From: Patagioenas fasciata
Lineage: Eukaryota > Chordata > Aves > Columbiformes > Columbidae
Assembly (NCBI RefSeq): GCF_037038585.1
Contig: NC_092520.1
Coordinates: 151,279,104-151,343,103 of the forward strand
Reading direction: 5' to 3'
Length of the DNA: 64,000 nucleotides
In this document: positions 46,401 to 58,487 of the stretch, one piece after another
How the letters are laid out: each line of letters starts with the position of its first letter
How positions within the stretch are numbered: the stretch's first letter is position 1
Program-made: the position numbers and the translations under genes
The notes under the pieces: model-generated
The model's database searches: none
The model's input: only the letters and a program-made list of their open reading frames with translations
What the model was told of the DNA's origin: nothing

Positions 46401-48264
46401 AGATGGACTTTGACAAGGTCTTCCGTGTATCTTGACAAACCCTTGCCCTCAAACGTTTGGGAAGCTTAAACAGGTTTGTGAAAATGGGAGATTTTCACTT
46501 TTTCATTCAAACAGGCAAGCAATGAACCATCATTTAAATGTAATTTTAGGATTTTTTGCCTTTTATGTTAGTAAAAGTTGGATTGTCTCTGGATGTTGCT
46601 ACGGTCTCAAGATTTACAGCCAAATTCAGTCTTTACATTCAATTCAGTATTTTCTTCTGTACATGTTTAAGCGATTTATAGCTTTAATGCACATATACTT
46701 GGATTCGTTTAATGTTTCATGTTATAAAATCATAACTGTTTTATCCTGTTTACAGAATAAACTATTTGCTTATGACCTATATTAAAGTGCTTTCAGTTAA
46801 AAAAAAATTTAATGAAAGATGCACTGAACCTTTTAGTATTAAATTGCGTTAAATGATATGCTTTGCACCTAAAACTGATTTACTGCAGTTAGCTGATTGA
46901 CCCAAGTTGTTTCTGATCCCTCAGGTCCTTTAGGGGTCTGTGAAGTCAACATCTCAGCATCTCACATAAAAGTTTTAATTCAGAAATTGGAAGAGGAAAG
47001 TAAGTTTTTGCTTTACAGTTCAGTGCACTAAGGGTTGTCCTCAGGTTGCAGGTGGGTGCTTGGCAGCAGCAATGTCCTCCTACATGTTGTGCTGCACTGC
47101 CATCACGGGATGGGTAGAGAAAGGCTGATCCACCTGTAAAATACCACAGCAAAGAAAACTCAACCAGCTGGTTCATTTTAGGATTGAAAATCCTAAAACC
47201 TCCCCATGCTTGGCCATCGGTGATGGTGCAGGGGCTGCTACAGGGCTGTGAGTGCAAGACAGGGGGGGAGTGCAGGTAGGGGAGTGGGGCACCAGCCTGG
47301 CAGTGTCACTAGGAAGTTACACCTGAGATTTCATCTACAGTGAAGGGAATAAACAGAAATGAAATGCATGCTCTTCTCTGCTTGCAGGTAGGGTCCACAT
47401 GTGTCAAGGCTCAGTTTATCCTACCAGTAGGATATCTTCTGGGCTCTCCTGTGTTTTCTGCCAGTTCAATCTGGGAGTCATTTTACCTCTCTTGGCAAAT
47501 ATTTGGTTTGGATGGTTTCATGTACAATTTAAAGGACTGATTAAAAGTCAGAGAAAGCTTTAGCTCTTACTGCTTTTAATTATTTCAAATGTAGCTTTAG
47601 ATAAGTTTAAAAGGTATTAGTGTATCTTAAGTATTTGACTGTAATGTTTTAGTGGATCAAAACAGCCCATATTGCAGTTCTTGCAGACTTTGCACTGGTG
47701 CTGGTATCCCAGCCAAGAGCCTATTTACATCTCCTTTAGTAATACAGTTAACATTCAAATGATTTAAGGTTTATATTCCCAATCACGGTGGGAAATAATT
47801 TGGTAGAAAGTACCGAAAATTTTAGCCTAAGCTTTGTTCATTTCTAAATACTCAAGTGCATCTTGGATGTAGACTCAGATATTGTAATACTTGGGACATT
47901 ATACCAAATCATCCTACTGATGTCCCAACTTTGCAGTGTCATGCTGGTTCTTTCCTATACTTTGCAGCATTGTTCTTCAGAGGCATTGCAAACTTTTCTG
48001 CTCCTTAAACACGCTTTCCATGTCTTACACTTCAACTGGTTTTGGTACCTCTTCCCCTCACACCTTATGAGGTTTAATTTCCCTGAGCCGCTTTCCTGCG
48101 ATGGATTTATTTGCCCTGTCCCTGCCGCTGTGATTGCATCCCACGCTGCGTCTGGTCCCAGCAGCCTGCGAAATGTGGTCCTTGGCACGCGAGTGCCTGG
48201 TGTTTGCTGTCCTAACTCTGCTGCTTCAGACACCGCAGTGCATGTCAGATGTTTAAAGAATTCA
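46401..48264. other. CECR2 intron 1, no recognised element except a CpG patch
   Basis: Mostly AT-rich unique sequence. A moderately CpG-containing patch at 48075-48245 (CTGCGATGG, CACGCTGCGTC, GGCACGCGAGTG) lies inside a 169-codon frame (47863-48372) that has no conserved motif and whose end is a MIR-like SINE, arguing against a gene. Confidence 0.5.
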
Positions 48265-48415
48265 GCCTCACAGCTTTCCTGTGCATTAAGAAAGTATTTT
48301 CTCGGTTTTAAGGAGCAACAAAGTGAAATGCGCAACATCATGAAGGAAGTCTGTGGCGCAGCTGGGAAATGAACTCTGATCTCCCTGTGTCTGTCCAGTA
48401 CCTTAATTACGTGAT
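48265..48415 (+). repeat. MIR-like ancient SINE
   Basis: AAGGAGCAACAAAGTGAAATG, then GGAAGTCTGTGGCGCAGCTG and GGAAATGAACTCTGATCTCC, then GTCCAGTACCTTAATTA follow the MIR 3' half (cacacagg.agtctgtggcagagctgggaa.agaacccagatctcc...gtcc.gtgc). Good order match. Confidence 0.7.
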
Positions 48416-48904
48416 CATCTCCACTGCCTCATCTCAAATTCGTCTCTTGAAGTTGAATGAGTATGTCAAACTGCATTTTTCATCTCTTCTCTTTCCTCTG
48501 CTTATAGCTTGAGGCATTGGAAGGGAGTGGAGCTTTTACATGTTGGGAGCCTTCTTCAATACTGTTCTTTTATCCCCTTGTTTTTGCCTCCTTCTTACAT
48601 CCCAAGCCATGTGAAGTCAAGTCTATTTCCTTCTACATGTGAAATGCAATTTTCTGTATTCATACACATGCTTGCCATCAAAAGCTTCGTCTCTGTCCTC
48701 CGTTTTAATGCTGTAACAAGATTTTATTTTTTTTTTTTTAGGACTCTTACATTTTTCTTCCTCTATGACATTCAACTCTAGGCAACCAGTGTTTTCTGCA
48801 TTTGCCATCTAAATCATGTTCTTTCCTGTTCAAATTTTACTATCCCCAGCCTGTTTCAGCGTGAAATACAAACCCTTTTCTGCCCTCTATACAAAAATGC
48901 ATGT
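48416..48904. other. CECR2 intron 1, no recognised element
   Basis: Pyrimidine-leaning sequence with a T run near 48727. Nothing assignable. Confidence 0.5.
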
Positions 48905-49600
48905 ATAGGGTTAGATCAAAGGTCTGTCTAGCCCAGCATCCTGTCTCTTGTTGTACAGCGGATACTCAGGGAACAGTGTCAGAATGGAGCAACTGAGCAG
49001 TGATACTTCCCTAGACTGTACTCCCAGCTTCTGGCTCATATTTGCAGCTCAGAAACTTCAGTTTGTATTTAACAGCCCTTGAGAGTTTATTTTTTAATTG
49101 TTAATTTGCCTGTTTCTTCTGTGAACCTATGTACATGTTTAGCATCTATAATATTCCGTGGCAAAGAGACAGGCAGATTAATTATTCCTTGTGCAAGCGT
49201 CTCCTTTTGTTTGTTTTTGTCCGGATAATTTAGTTTGATGTCTGTCCATTCTTTTTCAGAAGGGACTATGAGCACTCATTCTCCGTGCCGTTTCTGATTC
49301 TGTAGTCTTTTATTGTTTCGCATAATTGTTTTTCCTGCAGAAGCTTTTATGTGTTTGATCACTGCTGTTGCCCTGCTCCAACTTCTCAGGTCTTTTTTTT
49401 TTCTCTCCAAATGTGGGGACCAGAACTGCATGTGATGTTCAAGGTGTAGATACACTCTGTGTTTATACAGAAGTATGAGGATGTTTTACGTTCCTTTTCT
49501 CAGCATGCCTACTATTATCAATTTATTTTTGGCAGCTTCCACTATATTACTTTCAGGCTTCTGCACACTGCTGCCCAAGCTGCATCTCTGCTGAGCATTC
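48905..49600 (-). mobile_element. Ancient CR1-like LINE 3' end
   Basis: On the plus strand, from the 3' terminus inward: GGTCTGTCTAGCCCAGCATC, then TTAGCATCTATAATATTCCG with TGGCAAAGAG, CAGATTAATTATTCCTTGTG, CTCCTTTTGTTTGTTTTTG, and further in GGGGACCAGAACTGCATGTG with TTCAAGGTGTAGATACAC. This is the order of an old amniote CR1 3' region read in reverse. It covers a different part of the element from the copy at 44.9-46.1 kb. Confidence 0.82.
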
Positions 49601-50624
49601 CACTTGCATTTTTGCTTGTGCTCTGGACCCTGAAAGTTACTCTTGCTTCACCAGAATTTCCTTCATCCTCTTGCTTCTCCCTTTTTATGCTTCGACCATA
49701 TCTGAAAGAGCTTCCTTCCTCCAGTGCTCCTACCCACCTTGATCTCTAAAGTCCTGCCAAAGATTCATAGTACAAAGCCCTTCAATGCATATGCTCTTTT
49801 TTCCCCCTTATCTAGTGTACCGGGACTGTCAGGCAACTTTCTATTAGGCTGGAAATAAAAAACTGCCTCTAAGATTTGTGCCAAGCTTACGGAATGTAAA
49901 TCCACATATGTATATCCAATTCACTCTTCTTTTTTCTCCTTTCCTCTTCACCATCTGTCTTCTAATCTGGTTTCTGTGTGCATTAAGGTGCAATTTTACA
50001 CCAGCCTGGTTAATTCCAGGTTTAGTTCTAGTTTACACTGTTTAGAAGTGTCTTACGTTAATAGAGCTTAATCTGCTCACACTGTGTGCAACATCTCAAG
50101 AAGAGCAGCACTGCAAGTTTTCAAGAAGCAGTTCAGGGAAGTCTGGTCTCTATTCCTGCCTGAGAGCTTTTGAATAGAAATCATTCAGATGATCTGTGTA
50201 ACTTCTGCGTTATAAGCCCGATGCTCCCTCTCTGTGTCAGACCTGCTGCACCACTGATGCGCAGATGTACAGCCTGTTTGCCTTCCAGACGCGTTGGATC
50301 GTTCACAGACGGACTCTGTGAGCGGCGAACACACACGCGTGAGGTTGGAGACGTACCAAGCACGTTGTGTTTGCTGCTTATGCTGGGCTAGCACGTAAGC
50401 GTTTGTCCAGAGCTGTCCTGGATGAGCAGCCCTGGCTGGATCTTTCAGAAAGGAATCTGCTATCGTGTGCCTTCCTGTGCAAGTCCTAGTATTGCTGTTT
50501 TAACCACGACCAATATGGGGGAACTCTGTGGTTTTATACCAATATAACCTATAGTTGCTATCTCATCACTACAGTTTATTAAATTACCTTGATGGGCTCT
50601 CTCTCCCCTAAAAGTGTAGAGTCA
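49601..50624. other. CECR2 intron 1 with a CpG-rich patch
   Basis: No exon is recognised. The words TTAATTCCAGGTTTAG near 50010 may be remnants of an old DNA transposon. The CpG-rich patch at 50205-50405 is listed separately. Confidence 0.5.
50205..50405. promoter_or_regulatory. Candidate intronic CpG-rich element
   Basis: About fifteen CpGs in 200 bases (GACGCGTTGGATCG, GAGCGGCGAA, CACGCGTGAGG, CACGTAAGCG) in CpG-poor surroundings, 220 bases upstream of a CR1 copy. It may be an unmethylated enhancer, an alternative promoter or a recent insert. No exon is recognised. Confidence 0.35.
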
Positions 50625-51128
50625 AGTTAGTGTCCAGTTCTGGGCCCCTCAGTTCAAGAAGCACAGGGAGCTGCTGGAGAGAGTCCAGTGCAGGGCAACA
50701 AAGATGATTAAGGGAGTGGAGCATCTCCCTTATGAGGAAAGGCTGAGGGAGCTGGATCTCTTTAGCTTGGAGGAGACTGAAGGGTGACCTCATTAATGTG
50801 TACAAATATATAAAGGGTGAGTGTCATAAGGATGAAGCCAGGCTCTTCTCGGTGACAAACAATGAGAAGACAACAGGCAATGGGTATAAATTGGAACACA
50901 GGACGTTCCATTTAAATTTGAGAAGAAACTTCTTCTCAGTGAGGGTGACAGAACACTGGAACAGGCTGCCCAGGGGGGTTGTGGAGTCTCCTTCTGTGGA
51001 GACATTCAAAACCTGCTTGGACGCCTTCCTGTGCAACCTCATCTGGGTGTTCCTGCTCTGGCAGGAGGTTTGGACTAGATGATCTTTTGAGGTCCCTTCC
51101 AATCCCTAACATTCTGTGATTCTGAGAG
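50625..51128 (+). mobile_element. CR1 LINE 3' end, frameshifted ORF2 remnant
   Basis: Begins GTCCAGTTCTGGGCCCCTCA and ends CCAATCCCTAACATTCTGTG followed by ATTCTG, the avian CR1 terminus. It encodes the C-terminal part of ORF2 ([16 protein letters not shown], then in another frame [20 protein letters not shown]). The two parts are split by a small deletion and an early stop at about 50785, so the copy is inactive. It lies in the sense orientation of CECR2. Confidence 0.95.
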
Positions 51129-51574
51129 TCCCGTACAATTTCAACAAAAAGGGGCTGTTATGGGCCCTGAGCATTTTTTAAAATTGGGTGTTGTGCTCAG
51201 TTGCTCCTGTATGGACTTTGGGCCTTGGTCTGATACATGATTCTGCAGAGGCAGTGAAGCAGGATCAGTGTCCTTCTTCCCCTGTCCTCTGCAACCGGAG
51301 AGTTTAGCTGTAGTGTGGTTTTGAAGGTCAGCAGCATTTCAGGCCCTGAAGTTGTGGAGGTGCTGAGGATGACCCTGTCCTTCAGGTTGCATAATTTCAT
51401 TTACATGTAGAGATGTGATTCACAGAAAAGTCTGAATCTGTTCCTCTAAGGTATAGCTCCACACCATGCAATAGTGGGTTGGAATAAATTTGTTAGCTGA
51501 GTGTTAAGTTCAGTTAAACTAAATTAGAAATGGATTGATGCTGCAATGGTCGGAGGTCTAGTCTGAGACTTGTT
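51129..51574. other. CECR2 intron 1, no recognised element
   Basis: Unique-looking intron sequence between a CR1 copy and a MIR-like SINE. Nothing assignable. Confidence 0.5.
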
Positions 51575-51730
51575 AGGCTCGATTTTAGTGCTCTGCATTT
51601 GGCTTCCTGTGTGATCTTGAGCAAGTCACTGAGCTTATCTGTGAGAAGCCCACATGGTTCTTGTGAGGTTAAATGCCATAAAGATGCGTGAAGTCCTCTT
51701 TTGTATATGTTACTGGGCTTATACAGAGGT
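51575..51730 (+). repeat. MIR-like ancient SINE
   Basis: GGCTTCCTGTGTGATCTTGA then GCAAGTCACTGAGCTTATCTG, TTCTTGTGAGGTTAAATGCC and ATAAAGATGCG follow the MIR 5'-to-core order (gctgtgtgaccttgggcaagt.actt...ctgt...ttgtgaggattaaatg...taaagcg). Confidence 0.7.
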
Positions 51731-54154
51731 TGAAGATAAAGTTAACAAAACCAGTCCCTCTTTGTCAGCCCTTTCTGTGTCCTCTGTGGTTGAAAAAAAC
51801 CCACACTTAAAAGTTCCTATATAACCAAATCTTACTAATATACTTGCACAGGCTGCACCTGAATAAATGATGTTGCACTTAAATGATTAGCTATTGAATC
51901 TAATGTCTATGATTATATTGGCAGTGTGATCCACTTCTGTAGGGAGCGTGGCTCTGAGCCATTCTGATAAAAAAGGGACAGAAACAATCAGTAACCCCTG
52001 CTGCCAGGCGAAGGAGGGATGAGGGCTGGGGCAGGGGTGGACAAAAGCTTTATCTTTCTCTCTCTCTGTTTTTTCTAAGAGTTTGAGCAAATTGGTGATA
52101 ACCAACACTAAAACATCTGAATCATAAATCTATTCAGCTACTGCGTGGCTCCCAACAAACAGAGTATGAACTGTTGGTGCCTTAGCTATTCCTGTCCCTG
52201 CTGAGCCATGGCTTTGCATTTAACTCACATATAACCCTTTCCCAAAGCCTTTGCAGGTTTAAAACAAAATCCCATAACACTTCTTACATTTAAGTTATCA
52301 GGGCACCCTTTCCTTTTAAGATAGCTTTAGGCAGGAGATGAAATCACTGCAAGGAAGCCCAAAGACCAGGGATGCAGCCAACGTGTTTGTCCTTCTCCCC
52401 TCTCCCCCCACTCACCACCCCCAAGAGCCAGGACTCCTGCTTCTCACTATTGTGAGAATTAATCCTTTAGTGCTCCTTGCTGCTCTACCTTCTATATAGC
52501 CAATAAGCACCGAGTGACTGAAGGCGGGGGTGTGGCGGGGGGGGCTACATGTGTGTTTGAAGGAATGAATAGCAATGGATCAAACTGCTCTAGCTCTTTT
52601 GCAAGTGCTGTTAGGAAAATATAATCAATTACTTTTTATTTGAAAAATAATTCCAATACCTCAGTTTACATGAAAATGTGTCTGGGCATTCGGGGATTTT
52701 TCTTCTTCCTTCTCAGATCAATGGGCAGAAAAAGCAAATTCCTGACTTTGCACCCCAGCTATAAATTGATACAGAGATAGTCCTGAGTGCTGTCCCTTGA
52801 TTGCCGTTCCCTTGTGCTCTTGTGTTGACTAAGGCCACCTGCAGCAGATGCATAGGTGGAATTTTTTCAACACTTATTTTGCAGGAAAAGGAAGTGACAT
52901 TACATTGCTGTGGTTCAATAACTTTCTTCTGTATGAGTAACCTTGGAATGAGAAAATTTTGTAGTCTGCAGAGTAAGATGTGGCTTTATGAGGTTTTTTT
53001 GTTTGTGTTTTCTTCTTCTGTATCGACTGAGTGGAAGTGGCATAAAGGTTACTGAGTTAAAATTACTTCCTGAGATTTCTGCATGCTAGAAGTGAACGAG
53101 TTGGGAAACAGTCTTTGGAGCTCCCCTTGACAAAGCTTTATTAGTGAGGCTGAGTCACAGGAAATGTTACTGCCCATCAACATGGTGGGATTAAGTCCTC
53201 TGGGAGTGACCAGTTCAGAGGCACCTGTGCTCAGGGGCAAGTAGGTATTTCGGACAGCAGTAGGATGTGAGTGTATTGACCAAAATGCTGGGGTGTGCAG
53301 AAAACAGCTGTGCTTAGTCTTGAAAGATGTGAGGCTTTGAAATGTTGTAGTGCATAGCACAAGTAAGGCTCCACGTGCCCTCTTTTCAGGAGGTTTGGAA
53401 ATCATGGGATTGTTTTATACCCATATGTTTTGTACTCATTTTATTTCAAAGTTTGAAAGAGGCTAGTATGTGGAAACTGAAATATGAAGAGTATGTAACT
53501 ACAACAGTTTGGGGGAAATGGCATGCACCTTCTGAGAGGAGACTCTAAGCTAGTATTGGTTTTCACAGTGGAGATGTCTCGGATTAATTTATTCTTGGAA
53601 GGAAAATCGTGATCCTCATTCCCAGCACTGAATGCTCTCCATCATCTTGCACTTTTGCTAGTTTTCTGTATTTTACCTTTGAAATCCTTGATTATTTATT
53701 ATTTTTTTTTTTATTTTGTTGTCTTTAAGTTGTTTTTAACGTTCTTGCAGTGAAGCCAGATCCTGTAGAGAGGAAGGCTGCTCTTTGAAAATTTCCTAGC
53801 CAGCATGGCTTTCCCTAAACTGGAATTTTTCTTAGTTCCTCAGTTTTGCTCCTTTTGAGCACCTCCTTTGGACAGAAATGGCGGACAGGATGAGACATTT
53901 CTTTCACAGCTGAAAAACATGTAATTGATAATGTTGTAATCTGGGATCCTTGCCTGGATGAAGTGCCCAGTGCAGCTGTCCTTGCTGCTGTGGGACTCAC
54001 TGTTTGGAGAGGTTTGAGGAAGGCTGCGTACAAAAGGGCCTGCTATCTTCTGCTGTGAGGGATCTGTGAAGAGTTCAGCTGTTTCTTGTTGTCTTACAAA
54101 TATTGAGCCTCATGAGAGCTTTAGGTGTTTGTCTCTATTTCGTGCATATTGAAA
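51731..54154. other. CECR2 intron 1, no recognised element
   Basis: Unique-looking sequence. A GC-rich G run occurs near 52525-52545 (GGCGGGGGTGTGGCGGGGGG), a possible KLF-type site. A T-rich run lies near 53700. No exon or repeat family is recognised. Confidence 0.5.
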
Positions 54155-54262
54155 AACAGCAGAAGATAGTCAAGTGGGTTGCCTGAAGTCACCTAGCCTG
54201 ACAGAGCTGCGAATAGGTTTCCTGGCTCCTAGTACTGTACTTTAAACCACAAGATTAGTCTT
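54155..54262 (+). repeat. MIR-like SINE, 3' half
   Basis: AAGTGGGTTGCCTGAAGTCAC, then CTAGCCTGACAGAGCTGCGAA, TAGGTTTCCTGGCTCCTAGTA and CTTTAAACCAC follow the MIR 3' half (gtgacttgcccaaggtcac...ctag...cagagctggga...ctgactcc...ctctaaccac). Confidence 0.65.
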
Positions 54263-56008
54263 TTTTGAAAAGGATAATCTGTATGTTCAAAGAAGGCTTT
54301 GTAAAGCTCCCATTAACCTCAGTGCCATACCTAGTGAGGAATCTAATTTATGTTCTGGGAAATGAAAGCGGTTTTGAAGACCTCAGTGCTGCAGGTCACT
54401 GTCAGACCTTCAAGGTCCATTGCCACCAGTTTAATTTTTCTCCTGCTTGGATTCACCTCTGTCATTCCTGAGAAAGGAGGCGCAGAACTGTACTCCCAAG
54501 GAAAGATTTCTTGAGACATCCAGTTGCGGATAACTGAGAACAAAGTCTACGTGTGGTTTTTTTTGCTGTGCTTAGTTAATGTACAGAATGGCCAACATTC
54601 CCATTCCCTCCTTGAAAGAGATACGTGCTGGCAAAGCTCTTTTTTTATTGCATTTTATCACTTAGTCAAGATGTGAAGATCTGAATTCCAGTAGCCAATG
54701 ACTGGAAATGTCCTTTCAAACTAAAATATTGAACTTTAGAGTTTACCCCTGAGTACTCGAGCTGCCTTATCTGAACAGCAGAGGAAATTTTTTTCCAGTT
54801 TTCTTCTGTTATCATGGTAGAACACAGCATCTGAATGTTAGAGAAGAAGTAGCAGTATGTTAACCTCAGCCCTGCTTTTACTCAAAGAATGTAAGAGTTT
54901 TACAGGGTTGGCTGAAGATTATCTAAATTTGTGGGGGGGAAGGAAGAGAGATGGACAGAGATTTAGCTCTCGTCACTGAATGCACGAAGTGAGAATAAAA
55001 GCCAGGGCTGCTTTTCTGATCCCATGCTCTACTAATAACACTTTTACAAGCTGGTTATATAATTATCTGCTACCGTAATTTTTTCCCCACTTCAAGCAGA
55101 TCAGCTATTTCTTCCAAGGGACACGTTTTGTGTGAATCTTTGGATAATCCAGTGTTAACAGTTCTGCATTGAATTGCAGAAACAAAACTGGCTATTAAGT
55201 TTACAAGATGTAACAGCTTTGCTTTGTTTTTTAAAATGTGGTGAAACAAGCCAGGGTTTTTTCCTTTTTGTTATTTTGGATGGCATGATAGAATTTAGGA
55301 GAAAAAGTTACTTGAACTAACGTCTGTAGGGTAAACATTACAGCAGTAGACCTGGTTTCCTTGGTGTCTGGGCAATAATTTTACTGCCCTTCTCTCAAAT
55401 TACGATGCTGTTTCTAATATGTGTTATAAGAGTGTAGTTAGCATTAACATTTATGAACATAATAATCATTCACATTAATAATAATTTACAGTTTCTGGCA
55501 GATGTAACTACTGTATAAATAGCCAACTGTTTGTAGCAATCTGGAAATTTATTGGCTGTAAAGACAATGTTAAATTAAGCTAGAGAACAATTCCTGTATG
55601 GCGTATGTGTTGAAGAAGATATTCATCCTGTGCTCTGGAAGGAGAGCTACAAGCACTCCATCACCTTTTTTATGGAGCAGCATTACCAGATGTGGAGTGA
55701 AAAACAGTGTCCTTCTCCTGAACACATGAAGGGGCCTGTATCATTTCCCTTGGCAAACACATGTGAGCTGATCTCCTTCCAGATGCAGGCAGAGGTGGTG
55801 GTTCTGGCCAAAGGGCCTTAGTCAGGACAGCTGCACCAATGACACTTGTGTGAATGCTGAGTTACCCACAGTATGTCACAAGAATCAGCTCCTGAGATTT
55901 TACACTTTACTTGACAGCCAAAAAAATCCTGCGACTGACAGTTTTTGCATAGTTTTTCTGAGCAGACCCTTCTCCCCTCTGCCTTTCCCCAGCCACAGGC
56001 CAGGGAAC
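54263..56008. other. CECR2 intron 1, AT-rich; possible non-coding element at 55360-55610
   Basis: No exon is recognised. The part 55360-55610 is unique-looking, AT-rich and contains many TAAT/ATTA cores (for example CATTAATAATAATTTAC), so it is a weak candidate for a conserved element. Confidence 0.45.
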
Positions 56009-56130
56009 GGGAATTCAAAACCTGCCTGGGCTGTGTAACCTCATCTAGGTGTTCTGCTCCGGGCGGGGGGATTGGACTAGATGATCTTTCAAGGTCTCTT
56101 CCAATCCCTAACATTCTGTGATTCTATGTA
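56009..56130 (+). mobile_element. CR1 LINE, short 3' end
   Basis: The last 120 bases of a CR1: AATTCAAAACCTGCCTGGG, then GTAACCTCATCTAGGTGTTC, then GATTGGACTAGATGATCTTT and the terminal CCAATCCCTAACATTCTGTG ATTCTATG. A small internal deletion follows CCTGCCTGG. Severely 5'-truncated, same strand as CECR2. Confidence 0.93.
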
Positions 56131-58487
56131 ATTCCCGTAGAGCTCCTGGATCATCTCCTGACTGCTCCCAGCCCCGAGAGCAGCCATGTTGGTCACCAGG
56201 TAACCCTCTTGGGGCCTCTTTGGGTTTTCCCAGCATTCTGTGGAAGATGAAGTCTCAGCAGAGGTGGGCAGATCTGTGTCTTCAGCAGGACAGACAAGGA
56301 AGCATGGGATTCCTGTTGGAGCCAGGAGAAGACATGCTAGATAGCTATCACTTGGGAATGGAAGCTCTGAGCCTCGACAATAATTTAAAAGCTCTGAGGA
56401 GCATTTCCACTTATCCAAAGAAATACAGATTTTTTTGGACAGACCTGAAGGTAGAGTGTAGATACTGGAAGAGGTAATTTCTTGTATTTATTTTGACATT
56501 GGATCCTGCAGTGACATATGTTACGAAGCCAGAGCTGTGTAAGGAACTGTGACTAGCATTACAATATTCGACAGGCTTGAAACACCATTTCCCTTGACAA
56601 GCCTGTCTCTTAGTCTATACATCTCTCATTAGGGTGGCAGCATCTGTGTTTCCTATACTAATTAAAAAAAAAGATGTATAGAAGCCATTGATTTCTGTAT
56701 TGAAGTATGTCTGGACTCAAAGAATCTGACATATTAGCAAGGTGATGCATACTGTTATCTAAGAGTATGAAAAAGACCTGTTGGTTATGCTCCTACAAAC
56801 TGTTATGCTGTGGAGTAGATTAATGTTTTTAAAACTTATTCTTAGGCTTGAGACTAAGCCTGTTGCAAACAGGCAGTTCACACATCTGAGTGGCTGGCTG
56901 GCTGCATCATCAGGGTTGATACTGGTAGGCAGCTATTTCATACTTTTGCAAATCCTTTGTTGGTAAATTATTAGAAAAAAATGCTGGAACTTGGATTTCA
57001 GTGTAGCACTGCAGGGCTATTCACTCACCATTCATGTTGTCCACACACAGTAGTAGAAAACTGTGAGGCACCTGTGTGTGGCTGCAGACCCTCTTGGTAA
57101 CTTTTGTTTTGTCTGACCTGGAGTGAGAAGGAAGAGGTTTTGGTGCCAATAGGACCTTATCGGCCAGCCAGGGTTTGTTTGTGGTGGGTAGGCTGTGGGC
57201 TGCACTGAGTGTGGCATCAAAATGGCAAGGAGAAGAATGGCTGGCTGTGGAGATCAGATTAAAGGAAAAAAGCAAGGCTTTACAGCTTTTTAAAAAATCT
57301 TAATATGTTTTGCCGTTTCCTCATGCTTTTTCAGTCAAGGGTGAGCCAGAGACTTTTCCTGCCCCATTCAAAAGCCAGGTTGTCATTTTTGTTTGAGGGA
57401 CAGAAGGGATGTGAGGGAGTCACCTGAGCCCTTAAGGGGTGATCTGGACTTTCTGTTTATTTCTGTGCCCACGGAGATAGTTTTTCCACGACTTTCTTAT
57501 CAACTGGCAGCTAATAACATCCTGGAGGGTAAGGGGGGAGCGGTGTAAATGCCAGAGCATCATCACTGCCACAGAAGTTTCATGGCGTGAGTGCAAACCA
57601 GCTGCATAGCTTGCATGCCGTGTTGCATCAGCAGTGCATGATGGCAGGGAGTAAATCCCCCAGGAGTGTTGGCCTGTGTGTGAACTAGATAAGCGGAGGT
57701 TGGCTTAGATGGGCCAGTCTGAATGTATTGAGAGTGGTAAAAATACCTTAAAAAAACGTTCCTAATAAGTCTTGAAATCTTTGCAGAAACTTTAGCCAAG
57801 CAATCCATTCCAGATTTTGGCGCTCATCCTTTCCCTTCCCCGTGCTCATGCTGAGCAGATGAGTGCAATGGCCAGACCTAAAATGAAGAGCATCTACAGT
57901 CTGATCTCATCCTCCCTCGCTGCCTTTGGCTGGAGAGGAGGAGGAGCTTTGAAATCGGATTATTACTTCGAGCCTCTTGGCTTTGGAGCTACAGACTGTT
58001 CCCCATGTTGCCAATGGGCTTAAAAGCTTAGCAGAACTCCCACTAGGTACCCAGGAAGCCTCTTACCGCAGGAGATGGTGACACGGCAGGATCAGCTGTT
58101 CTTTATTTATCCTGCAGCTGAATCGTCTGGGGAGGGACCATAGCTCACCCGGTGATGTTGTTTCCAGAAACAACATCAAGAACAGGTAGAGCCGTGTTGA
58201 TGCTGTTCCCCACCGAAGTGACTGCACTTAATCAAGGCGCAATGTAAAACGGTTGCTGAAATATTTAGTCTTTAGCTGCTGGTAGTATTTAGCCTGTAAA
58301 TGGGAATGATAAATCCAGTACTTGTAGAGAGAGGAAGAGTTTGGGGTTGTTTCTACCAGCAAAGAAACTACTGGCATAGGACTACAAGAGTTTAAAACTG
58401 TATAAGGTTTACAGTATTACGGGTGTCTTCAGAATGGTACAAATCTCTAGCTTTCTGCTGCCACATTCCTCACTTTGTCTCCCCAGT
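56131..58487. other. CECR2 intron 1, no recognised element except a palindrome
   Basis: Unique-looking sequence with no recognised exon or repeat. A perfect short palindrome at 58153-58178 is listed separately. Confidence 0.5.
58153..58178. promoter_or_regulatory. 26-base palindrome containing a heat-shock-element-like core
   Basis: Two perfect 12-base arms (TGATGTTGTTTC and GAAACAACATCA) are separated by CA. The centre reads TTCCAGAA, matching the TTCnnGAA dimer of heat-shock factor sites. A third repeat unit, needed for strong binding, is not evident. It may be chance. Confidence 0.35.

Noticed and set aside
47863..48372. 169-codon plus-strand frame
   Set aside because: Its C-terminal part is a MIR-like SINE and the remainder has no recognisable domain.
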